DNA of 64,000 nt from NCBI RefSeq assembly GCF_020386615.1, contig NZ_CP077769.1, positions 744,001-808,000 on the forward strand, read 5' to 3'. Shown one piece after another: positions 1 to 9,303 of the stretch (the stretch's first letter is position 1; every line of letters starts with the position of its first letter). The DNA comes from Chitinophaga pendula. Its GTDB lineage: Bacteria; Bacteroidota; Bacteroidia; Chitinophagales; Chitinophagaceae. A model generated the notes under the pieces. The model was given only the letters and a program-made list of their open reading frames with translations, searched no databases and was not told where the DNA came from. The position numbers and the translations under genes were made by a program.

Positions 1-381
1 GAAATTGTAAAACTTACCCTGCGGATAATAAAAAGGATCTTTGTAAAGCTGCACGATCAGAAATACCATCAGGCTCGATAACGCCGGAACAATCAGCAAC
101 AACAGGTAAGGACGTTTGATATATAACCTGTCGGTGAACAACCGGTGCACCTGGTCCGCAAAAAATCCCATCCCCACAAAAAAAGTAGAAGTGAAAGTAG
201 GACCCACCATAACCATACTATAAGCCTCCGTGGCAAAAGCATACAGGATAGTATCCATCGCCGACAACCGCCCCCGGTAATACATTACCAGCAATACAAT
301 GGCGATCACCACGGGCATCAGCTCCCGGAAGGCCTCCACAAAAGGATTATTGCTCAGCAATAAGTTATACGTACTGTCCAT
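1..381 (-). CDS. Multi-spanning membrane protein, N-terminal part (possible O-antigen polymerase/ligase)
   Basis: An open frame runs from an ATG at 381 down to the window edge and gives 127 residues without a stop, so the C-terminus is missing. The visible part has three or four hydrophobic segments (for example MPVVIAIVLLVMYY and LLLLIVPALSSLMVFLIV), so it is an inner membrane protein. It lies 13 nt behind a sugar-cluster methyltransferase on the same strand, at the downstream end of a polysaccharide operon. In that place a Wzy-type polymerase or O-antigen ligase is the most likely identity, since none of the other genes in this cluster supplies that step. No family motif is seen in this fragment, so the assignment is inferred from context. 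Confidence 0.6.
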   Translation of the reverse strand, partial: MDSTYNLLLSNNPFVEAFRELMPVVIAIVLLVMYYRGRLSAMDTILYAFATEAYSMVMVGPTFTSTFFVGMGFFADQVHRLFTDRLYIKRPYLLLLIVPALSSLMVFLIVQLYKDPFYYPQGKFYNF

Positions 382-394
382 AATCTGTCATTGT

Positions 395-1177
395 TCAGGC
401 ATGCTGCCCCGCCTTTAATGTCTGCATATCCTTCATTACACGCGATCTCATAAACAACGGAACTAACTGATGTAACCCATAACGGCCACCGCCTATCAGT
501 AAACGGTACCACCATTTGTTGATCTTCTGAGTAGTCAGTAAATGATACCCGCGTAAGGAATACACATGCAACCCATACTTGTCTGCGATATAACGCAATG
601 TCTTCCTCGTATAAAAAGCAATATGCTGCCCATGATCCAACCCATAGTACCACCATTGATCCGGAGCAGGGGCAGGATCAGGTATAAGATGGGTGGAAAA
701 GAAAATGTGTTTGGAAATAGCCAAGATCTTCTCTATCTCCGCAATAGGATGCTCAAAATGCTCAAAGCTCTCAAAAGTCGTTACCAACTCGATCTCATCA
801 CCAGCACGATACTCAAAACCCCTGGCCAGTAAATTGTCAGTATAAGGGTCATGACTATAAAAATCAAAACCATAATTACGCATCAACCGCGTAAATAACC
901 CATATCCACCTGCATAATCCAGGTACTTCTTACGGGTACCATACACAAAGAATAATAATACCGCCGCCGAACGTGATGCCAGTATATTCCGCTGTACCAA
1001 ACCGGTATCGCTCAGATTGATAGAGCGCTGATAAGCCTCTTCCAACCAGTAAGGTCGCTCCGTTTGTACAAACCCGCAACAAGCACACGAATAGTAACGG
1101 ACCGTATACTTACCCAGGATAGTACCCGAGAAAATATACGATGGCTCACTACCACATATTTTACAAACTTCTCCCAT
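395..1177 (-). CDS. Class I SAM-dependent methyltransferase with N-terminal zinc-ribbon-like cysteines
   Basis: The 260-residue protein begins with a Cys4-like cluster (C5, C8, C31, C34), as in methyltransferases that act on nucleotide sugars or surface-sugar precursors. A SAM-binding loop with the pattern DYAGGYG follows at residues 87-93, and then a methyltransferase type 11/23-like fold with the segment ETFESFEHFEHP-like acidic and aromatic residues near 135-145. It is cytoplasmic, with no signal peptide. It lies 11 nt downstream of a glycosyltransferase gene in the minus-strand polysaccharide operon and probably methylates or modifies a sugar residue. The true acceptor cannot be read from sequence. 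Confidence 0.85.
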   Translation of the reverse strand: MGEVCKICGSEPSYIFSGTILGKYTVRYYSCACCGFVQTERPYWLEEAYQRSINLSDTGLVQRNILASRSAAVLLFFVYGTRKKYLDYAGGYGLFTRLMRNYGFDFYSHDPYTDNLLARGFEYRAGDEIELVTTFESFEHFEHPIAEIEKILAISKHIFFSTHLIPDPAPAPDQWWYYGLDHGQHIAFYTRKTLRYIADKYGLHVYSLRGYHLLTTQKINKWWYRLLIGGGRYGLHQLVPLFMRSRVMKDMQTLKAGQHA

Positions 1178-1188
1178 TATCAGGCTTT

Positions 1189-2094
1189 TTATGAAATCCG
1201 CCGGTACAACTGATAAAGAAAATCATGCTGACGGATGATCTCTTTTATCTTTACCGACCACTTGCTATCGTTGAATAAAGTATTGGCCGTAAAATGATCC
1301 GCTACCACATCTATCGCAAATACCTCCGGATGCGTGAGCAATGGCAACGACCCGTATCTGATCTTTCTGAACCAGCCAGGCACCCGCCTCGTATGCGTCG
1401 CCCCCGTACCATATCCGACATTACGTATCAGACTTACATTAGGCGTGATCGCCCAACCCCCCGAAAACCACACCGACATAAACCATTGTATGTCCCACGT
1501 ATCTATACGCTGATGATAAATAGCCCGCAACGCACCGCGTAAAGAAGGATTAAGATCTGTCAACGGCGCCTCCCGGTAAATATCCAGCGTATAATCATAG
1601 TTTTTCCACGCCCGTCGCCACGTCGCCCAACCCCATACATGACTATACCGCGAAAAATAATAAGACCCCGCACCGCGTACCTTCCCCTGCTGAAAATTAC
1701 TTCCTCCTATATGCATCACCTGCTCATGATCCCGGTAATAAGCCAACAGGTAAGCACAGTAATGAAAAAAGGTCGGATCCGGTATACAATCGTCCTCCAG
1801 TATAATCCCCTCATCTACCTGCTCAAAAAACCACCCGATCGCACCACTCACCGCCCTGCCACATCCCAGGTTCTCCTCGCGAAACAAGGTACGGACCTCA
1901 CAGGGCCAGTCGATCCCCTCCAGCAATGCTTCCCGCGTCTGTTTACACAAGGCCGCCTCCCCAGCACGCGATACCCGCGGACCATCCGCCGCAATAAACA
2001 GCTGCCTCGGCTGCTGTATCCTAATCTGCTCCAATACCTGTAATGCAGGCTCCGGACGGTTAAATACCAATAATAAAATAGGTGTCTGTAACAT
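1189..2094 (-). CDS. Family 2-like glycosyltransferase (GT-A fold)
   Basis: The 301-residue protein starts with a beta-strand and loop, TPILLLVFNRPEPALQVLEQ, typical of the nucleotide-sugar binding half of GT-A glycosyltransferases. An acidic metal-binding motif, ILEDDCIPDP, lies at about residues 98-107. Similar proteins are often annotated as hemolytic protein HlpA-like or GNT-I-like glycosyltransferases. It would transfer a sugar to a lipid-linked intermediate on the cytoplasmic face. Its ATG overlaps the TAA of the upstream methyltransferase by one base (TAATG), which indicates translational coupling in the polysaccharide operon. Donor and acceptor sugars are unknown. Confidence 0.85.
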   Translation of the reverse strand: MLQTPILLLVFNRPEPALQVLEQIRIQQPRQLFIAADGPRVSRAGEAALCKQTREALLEGIDWPCEVRTLFREENLGCGRAVSGAIGWFFEQVDEGIILEDDCIPDPTFFHYCAYLLAYYRDHEQVMHIGGSNFQQGKVRGAGSYYFSRYSHVWGWATWRRAWKNYDYTLDIYREAPLTDLNPSLRGALRAIYHQRIDTWDIQWFMSVWFSGGWAITPNVSLIRNVGYGTGATHTRRVPGWFRKIRYGSLPLLTHPEVFAIDVVADHFTANTLFNDSKWSVKIKEIIRQHDFLYQLYRRIS

Positions 2095-2735
2095 TATTTG
2101 ATCGCCTCCAGCGCTACCGCATTTTGAAATCTTGTTTCATCCTCCACCCGGCTAAACATCATATCCGTACTGTCATTGAATGAACAGGGCCGCACATGGC
2201 TGAAACCCACCTCCTGCAATAATGCCGTAAGAGACAACCGGTCCCACATATACAAATGATCCCGGTTACCGATCGTCGTCTGCAAAATACCCCGCCACCC
2301 GCGCAATCGGGTACGCTTACCCAGCATCGTTGCCTCCAGGAACTTGGTATTCGCCGCAATATCATTATTAGCTATCGCCACCATATAATCACGGGCCGCA
2401 CTTTCCAAATCCGGTACCACACACCGGAATCGGCCACCGGGTTTAAGGATACGATACGTATTACGCACCGCAATCACACAGTCATCGTAAGACAAATGCT
2501 CCAACACATGCGAACAATAAACCCCGTCACAACTATTATCCCCGATACCAGGCAGCTGCTTCAATATATCACCCAGCAACACCTCCCGCGGAAATGCCAC
2601 ATGCATCCTGCGACGTAACATCGATCCTATAAGCGGCCATTGCTGTACCCGTAGCGTAGGAGAGGAGTCAAAGTTTTTCCACCCCTCCGGCGCAGAAAAT
2701 GGCCCGCACCCATATTGTACATATAACTTATTCAT
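2094..2735 (-). CDS. SAM-dependent methyltransferase (Methyltransf_11-like)
   Basis: The protein is about 213 residues long. It opens with a short SAM-binding loop (YVQYGCGPFSAPEGW) and has the hallmark class I segment CSHVLEHL followed by YRILKPGGRFRCVVPDL. This pattern is common in predicted SAM-dependent methyltransferases inside cell-surface sugar clusters. I chose the ATG at 2735; an ATG at 2741 and a GTG at 2747 are in frame. The start lies inside the 3' end of the FkbM gene and the stop overlaps the next start, so it is embedded in the operon. Its substrate is probably a saccharide or a lipid-linked sugar. Confidence 0.85.
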   Translation of the reverse strand: MNKLYVQYGCGPFSAPEGWKNFDSSPTLRVQQWPLIGSMLRRRMHVAFPREVLLGDILKQLPGIGDNSCDGVYCSHVLEHLSYDDCVIAVRNTYRILKPGGRFRCVVPDLESAARDYMVAIANNDIAANTKFLEATMLGKRTRLRGWRGILQTTIGNRDHLYMWDRLSLTALLQEVGFSHVRPCSFNDSTDMMFSRVEDETRFQNAVALEAIK

Positions 2736-3435
2736 GAACATGCTCACTTTTCATATTCCGGAAAAAATACGTGTAATAGGTCTTCGCAAAAACAGCATAC
2801 CCATGCTCCTGCATAAACCGGCACAACGCACTGTTATACATATCCGTCAGCTCAAATGGCTGCGACTCCACCAACACATACGATGGCCGGTACTTCTCCC
2901 AGTTATTGGATTGTAATACCTCCATATCCAACCCCTCCGCATCAATAGAAAGAAAATCGATCTCACCACCACTGGTAAGATACCGGTCCAGTATATCCGC
3001 CAGCGGCCAGGTCTCTATCTGCTGCTGCCGGATCACCTTATACTGAGGCGCCGCCGTATACTCCTCCACCTTCTCCGGAGAAAAAGTATTCAGCGCCGGC
3101 TCATTGAAAATGAAATACGTCAACTGCTGCCGCGTAGCCGATACCCCCATCTCCAGATTGATATCCTGCGGACGGTAACGGTTGAACAATGCCTGACTCC
3201 CCGGCATAGGATCTATATTGATCCCCCGCCAGTTCCGCTTATACATCAGGTAAGTGTTCGACACCCTGAAGGGATGATGCGCACCCACATCCACATACAC
3301 CCCGTGCGTCTTCGTACCAAAGATCCGCTGCAATATCAGATCCTCCCCCTCCGAACTATAAGCAGGCACCCGATACCTGAGCTGGGGAAATAACGCCGCC
3401 CCAAGGCGGCCAACGATTTTTCTCATCTGATTCAT
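2728..3435 (-). CDS. FkbM family methyltransferase
   Basis: The 235-residue protein carries the FkbM pattern: YSSEGEDLILQRIF near the N-terminus, the SAM loop VDVGAHHPFRVSNTYL at about 48-63, and the downstream motif FLSIDAEGLDMEVLQS. FkbM enzymes O-methylate polyketides or sugar residues of surface glycans. The start overlaps the flippase stop by 4 nt and the gene is co-directional with its neighbours, so a role in decorating the cell-surface polysaccharide is most likely. Together with the two other methyltransferases it predicts a heavily methylated glycan. No signal peptide or membrane segment is present. Confidence 0.88.
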   Translation of the reverse strand: MNQMRKIVGRLGAALFPQLRYRVPAYSSEGEDLILQRIFGTKTHGVYVDVGAHHPFRVSNTYLMYKRNWRGINIDPMPGSQALFNRYRPQDINLEMGVSATRQQLTYFIFNEPALNTFSPEKVEEYTAAPQYKVIRQQQIETWPLADILDRYLTSGGEIDFLSIDAEGLDMEVLQSNNWEKYRPSYVLVESQPFELTDMYNSALCRFMQEHGYAVFAKTYYTYFFRNMKSEHVHE

Positions 3436-4781
3436 TCAGCCAATGTTTTTTTACCGGATAGGGATAAATAACGCCCGGCAAATACCCGCAGAGAAGCCGC
3501 CAATAGCTTGCAATCAGCCGCTAACTGCTGCGGCGCCAGCAATTGCCAGGATAACAACCGCGCCCGCGCACCGCTGTCCATCACGATCAACGTCGTACAT
3601 ACCGCTACATACGATACCAACGTACCGATCGCCGCGCCTACGCCCGCCATCACCGGTATCAACCAGATATTGATCGCCACATTGACCAGCAAACCAGTAA
3701 ATGTCGCATACAGGTTCAGCTTATACGCTCCCTCCGCTACCTGGCACTGCATAATAGCCGTAGCCAGAAATACCGGTATATTAGCCCATATATGTATAGA
3801 CAATATCAACGCCGATTGAGGATATTGAATGCCATATAATAATTGTATCAACGGCCGGGCAATCAACGTCACCAACAAGGCCACCCCAAAACTACACCAC
3901 CACGAAAGCCGCATCCACCGACGCACCGACTGCTCATATCGCTGCACATCCCGTTCCCGCTGCGCGATCAAACCCGGCAACATCGCCGTCGCGATCACCA
4001 CCGGTATCGCATACCATATCTCAGATATCCTCGCCGCCGCCGCATATTCCCCCAACACCACCGGCGTCCCCAATGTATCCAGTAACAACTGATCCGACTT
4101 CATATACAACAGGATCAACAGACTGGCAAATAACAATGGCCAGCTTTGCCCTAACAAATAACGCGCCTCCGCCAATCGGAACGCCTTCCACAAAGGCAGC
4201 CCGTAACGCCGCCAATACACCGCATATATAATAGCATACATCATCACCAACTCGGCAAACGAACACCATACAAATGTCAGTAACGGCGCATCCAGCAAAA
4301 TATAGATCCACTTGATCAGACAAAAAACCAGGAACACCCCCACCTTCGGTAAGATCACCTGCTGCAACGCATGCTGCGATTGATAGTAATAATCAAATAC
4401 ATCAAACGACTGCATGATCACATTCAACCCCCCAATCAATGTACAATACACGTACAACGACGGCTGCCCGCGATACAACATCACCATACCCACACACAAC
4501 ACACATATCACCGACCCCGTCGCCAACCGCAATAACAAGGCCGTCGCCATCAACGTATCCCGCCGCTCCGGATGAGATACCAACTCCTTCACCAGCAACT
4601 TATCCAACCCCAACACAGCAATACCTCCCCCGATAGTCGTCAACGCAATCGCATAACTCCATATGCCAAACGCCTCCGGACCAATATGCCTGGCTATCAT
4701 CGCCATGATCACCAGCCCGATCGCTAACCTGGCAAACTTGTCGATAAACAACCAACCGCTATTTGCAAATACCTTAAACAA
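3432..4781 (-). CDS. Polysaccharide flippase (Wzx/MOP-type oligosaccharide transporter)
   Basis: The 449-residue integral membrane protein has about 12-14 hydrophobic segments and starts with a typical Wzx N-terminus (SGWLFIDKFARLAIGLVIMA, then ARHIGPEAFGIWSYA). It would flip undecaprenyl-linked repeat units across the inner membrane. The frame has no ATG near its beginning. The best start is a TTG at 4781, preceded by an AAGG motif about 8 nt upstream; a stop codon lies three codons further upstream. It overlaps the end of the Wzc gene by 8 nt, which suggests coupled translation. Function is assigned with good confidence, the start with less. Confidence 0.88.
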   Translation of the reverse strand: MFKVFANSGWLFIDKFARLAIGLVIMAMIARHIGPEAFGIWSYAIALTTIGGGIAVLGLDKLLVKELVSHPERRDTLMATALLLRLATGSVICVLCVGMVMLYRGQPSLYVYCTLIGGLNVIMQSFDVFDYYYQSQHALQQVILPKVGVFLVFCLIKWIYILLDAPLLTFVWCSFAELVMMYAIIYAVYWRRYGLPLWKAFRLAEARYLLGQSWPLLFASLLILLYMKSDQLLLDTLGTPVVLGEYAAAARISEIWYAIPVVIATAMLPGLIAQRERDVQRYEQSVRRWMRLSWWCSFGVALLVTLIARPLIQLLYGIQYPQSALILSIHIWANIPVFLATAIMQCQVAEGAYKLNLYATFTGLLVNVAINIWLIPVMAGVGAAIGTLVSYVAVCTTLIVMDSGARARLLSWQLLAPQQLAADCKLLAASLRVFAGRYLSLSGKKTLAE

Positions 4782-7137
4782 TCCTATGCCTTATTTTTTT
4801 TAATAATGCAGGCCACTTCACCTTCGGCTTATCATTCATATATGTATACTGATCGTAGTAGTAATAGGGATAAAAAGTATCCTGGTCAATCCCGTTAAAG
4901 ATCACCCCCGTCTTCTTAAATACACCTTCTTTGATGTTCTCCGCAACAGATGCCAACTTGGATTTTAAAGTGAAATCATAACGTACCACAAACAAGGTGC
5001 AGTCAATATAGGGCGACAGGCTCTTTGCATCCGACACAATACCGATAGGAGCCGTATCGATCAGCAGATAGTCAAAGCGCTCCCGCAACTCCGCCAGCAA
5101 AAGCCGCATATTATTACCCTCTATCAACTCCACCGGATTGGGCGGAATAGGTCCCGACGATACCAAGTATAAACCGTCAGCACCTGGCACCTTTTTGATA
5201 ATATCATCTACCGACTTATTCTCAACAAGGTAATTGGTAATGCCCACACTGTTATCCAATCCCAGGAAGTTGGATAACTTAGGCTTGCGAAGATCCAGCT
5301 CCATCAACACCACCTTTTTATTGTTGGCCGTCAACGCGTGCCCCAGGTGTGCCGTCAGAAATGTTTTACCCTCGCCGGAAATACTGGAAGTAAAAAGAAT
5401 GGAAGTAGGTGCCGTCGCATGCTCACTCAGCAGGAACTTAAGGTTCGTACGCAGATTCAGTATCTGCTCTACCAGGATAGGCCGGTTAGGTAGCAGTATA
5501 CGTTTGCTGCCATCCTCGTCCTGCTGATAGATCTCAGCAATCACAGGATATTCAAACGCTTGCTCTATCTCTTTCTTACTCAGTATCCGGGTATTAAGGA
5601 AGTATTTGATGTATACGTATAAAGTGGTCAGCAGCAAAGCGCCGGCAATAAATGCAATGAACACCAGCGTCTTTTTAGGACTTATCGGCTTGTTAGGAAT
5701 AAAGGCAGGAGCGATCACCTTGTTGTCCACCACGTTGCTGGCATAAGCCACCGAAGCCTCCTCTTTTTTCTTTAACAGGTACAGGTAAAGGTTCTCCTTT
5801 ACACCTTGCTGCCGCTTTAGGTTAATATACTGCCGCTCATAAGACGGAATATTGGCAATACGACCTTGTATCTCATTCACCTTCGCCTGCATTTTCTTTT
5901 GGGCTACATTCGCATTACGCCGGTAGCCGGCAATATAATCTCTCACCGTACTACGGGCATCCGATATCTGTGTATCCAGGTTCTGAACGATCACACTGGA
6001 TGGCTGCAACGACAGCGATAAACGTTTCCGCTCCTTCTGCAACTCCTCATACCGGTTGATCATCGCCGTAAGCGATGGGTCTACACTACCCAACACCGGC
6101 GCAAAAGGATAACGCCCTGTCGGATCATTGATATAGTTTTCCACTTCATCGTAAACAGAAAGCTGCATGTTGGCATCATTAAGCCGTATGTCTGCATCCT
6201 TCACCTGCTCCAACGCCAGCTTCGAACTAGCCTCTATATCCGTTATACCTCGCTTTACCTTAAAAGTTTCCTCTTGTCGCTCCAATAACCCCAGCTCGTC
6301 CCGTAAGGAATCGATCCGCCCCTCCAGGAACCGCATCGTCTTTAACGATACCCGGTTCTTATCACTTAAGGTGAATTCATTGTAGGCCTCCAGCAACGCA
6401 TTGATGAAGTCCGCAGACCTCGCCGCCACACGGTCCTGGTAGTTAACCAATACCACCGTCGCATCCTTATTCACCAGCATCGTACTGATATCCTCTATCT
6501 TGTCATACGCCATCTCCGCCACAGAGTCTACCGCAATCCGGTAGTCCCGGCGCCCCGCATCAGCCTCTTTGTTTTTATAACTGATCGCAAAACTATCCGC
6601 ACCTATCCGGAACGGCTGATCAGGTGCAACAATGAAATTACTGCTGCTCTCCTTATCTTCATCCGTGAACTTCACATCCAGTTTATCCGCCCCCGTAGTG
6701 ACGTCAAAAGAATAATTGCCCTGCCGGCGTACCACACCCAACTTCCTTAACAGGATGGGACTGGTATTATACAACTCCGTATTCCGTACCGTCCCCTTCT
6801 GGAAATACCGGATATTGAAAGCATTGTCCTTGATGACCTGCTCTACCAGTATCGGCGACTTCAACATCTCCATCTCATTCTCGATGTTTTTACCGGAGTT
6901 GATGATCGACAACGATTTTAATGCATCCAGCTCATCGCCACCCTTCTCCTCATCCTTCAGATAAAGTTTGGCCGTAGACGCATATCGCGGCTTGGCATAT
7001 TTGAGGTAAATAAATGCACCTGCCACGCCAATCAGGATCATGACCAAGTACAATGGCCAGTGAAAAGCGATCTTCCTGAACAGATCAGCAAGATCAATAG
7101 CGTTTCCTTTGTATCCGGAATATTTATTCTGCTGCAT
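4774..7137 (-). CDS. Polysaccharide co-polymerase and tyrosine autokinase (Wzc-type)
   Basis: The 787-residue protein has the Wzc architecture. A first membrane segment lies at about 33-50, followed by a long periplasmic region with coiled coil and a GNVR-type segment, a second membrane segment at about 500-520, and a cytoplasmic BY-kinase domain. The kinase shows a Walker A motif (SSISGEGKT) near 586 and a Walker A' motif (VVLMELDLRKPKL) near 612, and ends in a tyrosine cluster (YPYYYYDQYTYMND) near 757-770 that would be autophosphorylated. It controls chain length and export of the polysaccharide together with the Wza-like protein encoded 12 nt upstream. All key motifs look intact. Confidence 0.95.
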   Translation of the reverse strand: MQQNKYSGYKGNAIDLADLFRKIAFHWPLYLVMILIGVAGAFIYLKYAKPRYASTAKLYLKDEEKGGDELDALKSLSIINSGKNIENEMEMLKSPILVEQVIKDNAFNIRYFQKGTVRNTELYNTSPILLRKLGVVRRQGNYSFDVTTGADKLDVKFTDEDKESSSNFIVAPDQPFRIGADSFAISYKNKEADAGRRDYRIAVDSVAEMAYDKIEDISTMLVNKDATVVLVNYQDRVAARSADFINALLEAYNEFTLSDKNRVSLKTMRFLEGRIDSLRDELGLLERQEETFKVKRGITDIEASSKLALEQVKDADIRLNDANMQLSVYDEVENYINDPTGRYPFAPVLGSVDPSLTAMINRYEELQKERKRLSLSLQPSSVIVQNLDTQISDARSTVRDYIAGYRRNANVAQKKMQAKVNEIQGRIANIPSYERQYINLKRQQGVKENLYLYLLKKKEEASVAYASNVVDNKVIAPAFIPNKPISPKKTLVFIAFIAGALLLTTLYVYIKYFLNTRILSKKEIEQAFEYPVIAEIYQQDEDGSKRILLPNRPILVEQILNLRTNLKFLLSEHATAPTSILFTSSISGEGKTFLTAHLGHALTANNKKVVLMELDLRKPKLSNFLGLDNSVGITNYLVENKSVDDIIKKVPGADGLYLVSSGPIPPNPVELIEGNNMRLLLAELRERFDYLLIDTAPIGIVSDAKSLSPYIDCTLFVVRYDFTLKSKLASVAENIKEGVFKKTGVIFNGIDQDTFYPYYYYDQYTYMNDKPKVKWPALLKKIRHRIV

Positions 7138-7149
7138 AACGTAAACAGG

Positions 7150-7914
7150 TCATTTGGTAACAATAATAAGCGTCGTGATCATCGATAACCCTCCTATGAT
7201 CGCCGGCAATAACTGGATGATCTTCGAATTGTTAAACTGCCGGTTGGGACCGGGTTTAACATATACCACATCGTTATTGCGCAGGTAGTAATATGGAGAA
7301 GATAGCGACTTACTATCATTAAGATCCAGCGACGTATAATGTTTGGCACCGTTGATCTCCCGGATGATCATAATATCGTTACGCCTGGCCGTCACGTTCA
7401 TATCCCCGGCCAGACTGAGCGCATCCAATATCGATGCCCGCTCCGATGATATCTTGTAAGACCCCGGTTTAGCAACATCACCCAATACCGAGACCCTGAA
7501 GTTCACCAGCCGCGTCGATACATACGCATTCCGGATCGTTTTGTCCAGCTCCTTGGCCACCGTCGCATTGATCGCCGACGTCGTCATCCCCTTTACATGT
7601 ATCTTGCCCGCCACCGGCAATTCAATATTACCATCATAATCCACCAGGTAACCCTGCTCTATACTACTACCCGGCTGAGCCGCCGCATAAGAAGCCACCG
7701 GGTTGAACATCATCGATACATCCTTATCTATCGTCGTAATGGTGATCTGCAGAATATCACCAGGTTGTATCGTCAGCTGCGGAACCCCATGGACCGTGTC
7801 CTCGCCCGACTGACGGACAATATCATTGAAATAGGTGATCTTCCTGGTACTGCTGCAGGCAGTAAAAAACAATAAGATTAGCACGGGTAAGAAATGATGA
7901 CGTAATTTGAACAT
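7150..7914 (-). CDS. Polysaccharide export outer membrane lipoprotein (Wza/OPX type)
   Basis: The 254-residue protein has a lipoprotein signal ending in FFTAC with the lipidated cysteine at residue 20. It is followed by a poly_export domain (QPGDILQITITTIDKDVS) and a SLBB-like segment (FRVSVLGDVAKPGSYKI). A single hydrophobic helix near the C-terminus (IIGGLSMITTLIIVTK) is usual in Bacteroidota versions, in place of the amphipathic C-terminal helix of E. coli Wza. It forms the outer-membrane part of the export channel and partners with the Wzc-type kinase encoded next. It is the first export gene of the operon after the acyltransferase. Confidence 0.92.
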   Translation of the reverse strand: MFKLRHHFLPVLILLFFTACSSTRKITYFNDIVRQSGEDTVHGVPQLTIQPGDILQITITTIDKDVSMMFNPVASYAAAQPGSSIEQGYLVDYDGNIELPVAGKIHVKGMTTSAINATVAKELDKTIRNAYVSTRLVNFRVSVLGDVAKPGSYKISSERASILDALSLAGDMNVTARRNDIMIIREINGAKHYTSLDLNDSKSLSSPYYYLRNNDVVYVKPGPNRQFNNSKIIQLLPAIIGGLSMITTLIIVTK

Positions 7915-8022
7915 ACATTAAGTTTAGAAGCCAGTTTTCTCAGTTCTGAAACAGTAACGGTCGGCCCGGAAGCCTTGGGTTAGCCGGTATGAGACGTTTG
8001 ATCTCTTCATGTTGGCCGATCC

Positions 8023-9282
8023 TTATATCCGTTGTTGCTGCTCTTCAGAAGGTACTCCAACTTTTGGCGCAATCACATGAGGGTCCGCCAGCCTGATAGG
8101 ACGACTACCCTCCCCAAGTAGCTTATGCCTGAAGAATTGTTGCACAGGTAGCTCGAAATAATAATAGACAGCCAAACTTATTGGCACAATGATCGCCAGA
8201 TGTAAAAGCAATGCATAAGGGGAATGCAATACCGACCGCCCCACCCCTAAAGCATCTATAGTAAGCACAAAAATGATCTGTAACGGAAAATGAAGCAGAT
8301 AACACGCATAACTATAATTACCGATAAAAGCATATTTACCACCTTTAAACCCGCGTATCGTCTCCCAGAGCGCAAACCCCAACACCGTCAGCGGAGAGGC
8401 GATCGAACGGAAAAAAGTGTTCCGCCCCAGGTCAAACAAACGGTCCGTAAATGCCGGACTTTGCGTCGGCACCATATGAGCCCACAGATATCCCCACCCC
8501 TCACGCAAAAAAGAGAAATAATATTCACCCAACATCAATACCCACAATACCGCCACCGACAGCATAATGCCACGCATCACCCGCGCTGAACCCTTCATCC
8601 GCAACACCCACAGATACACGTAGTAAATAATACCTCCCAGGAAAAAGGAAAAGAAACCCTGCCCCAGGTTCGAATAGAAATATTGTATGAATACCCCCAA
8701 TATCACCAACCCCAGTAATATCCCCGTCTTGTGCAATCGCTTCCGGCAAAGCAGGAAGAACACGATGTATAACAATACCTCCACCGACACACTCCAGATA
8801 GGACCATTAAAAGAGGGACCCCGCTCAAATCCCCAGCTATTCACCAGGAACAGGTTCAGCAGAAAATGATACGTGTCGTTAAACTGGTAAATGAAATAAT
8901 GCCCGCTGCTTTTTAACATCCGGTACTGTAACCATGCTACCACCAACAACGTCACTACATGCACCGGGTATAAACGACTGAAACGATAACCGAAAAAGGA
9001 CCGCCCCGTCGTATGGCCAACGGCTATACGATCCGCATACAACCAGAAAAAAACAAAACCAGACAGTAAAAAGAACATATCCAGCAATAAGAACCCATTA
9101 GTATATGCCAACGCAAACACAGAATACAATGGCAACTGCGTACGGTCAAATGGAACAGGCATCACCCGGTCGCCGGTAAAGTAAAAATGCTGCCAGTGAT
9201 GTATTACTATGAATAAAGCCGATACGCCTCTGATAATATCCAGACTGTAAAAATGTTTGGGCCTTTTAATTGATGGAGCCAT
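8023..9282 (-). CDS. Acyltransferase family 3 membrane protein
   Basis: The protein is about 419 residues long with about ten hydrophobic segments. Its N-terminus matches the acyltransferase 3 (OafA/NodX) pattern: YSLDIIRGVSALFIVIHHW, where the His in the first segment is the expected catalytic residue, followed by FFLLSGFVFFWLY. It probably O-acetylates or succinylates the glycan made by this cluster. I start it at the ATG at 9282, because the frame upstream only offers a TTG at 9303. It lies 108 nt upstream of the Wza gene and is the most 5' gene of the operon in this window. Confidence 0.88.
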   Translation of the reverse strand: MAPSIKRPKHFYSLDIIRGVSALFIVIHHWQHFYFTGDRVMPVPFDRTQLPLYSVFALAYTNGFLLLDMFFLLSGFVFFWLYADRIAVGHTTGRSFFGYRFSRLYPVHVVTLLVVAWLQYRMLKSSGHYFIYQFNDTYHFLLNLFLVNSWGFERGPSFNGPIWSVSVEVLLYIVFFLLCRKRLHKTGILLGLVILGVFIQYFYSNLGQGFFSFFLGGIIYYVYLWVLRMKGSARVMRGIMLSVAVLWVLMLGEYYFSFLREGWGYLWAHMVPTQSPAFTDRLFDLGRNTFFRSIASPLTVLGFALWETIRGFKGGKYAFIGNYSYACYLLHFPLQIIFVLTIDALGVGRSVLHSPYALLLHLAIIVPISLAVYYYFELPVQQFFRHKLLGEGSRPIRLADPHVIAPKVGVPSEEQQQRI

Positions 9283-9303
9283 GGAACAATTTTCAAACGA
9301 CAA

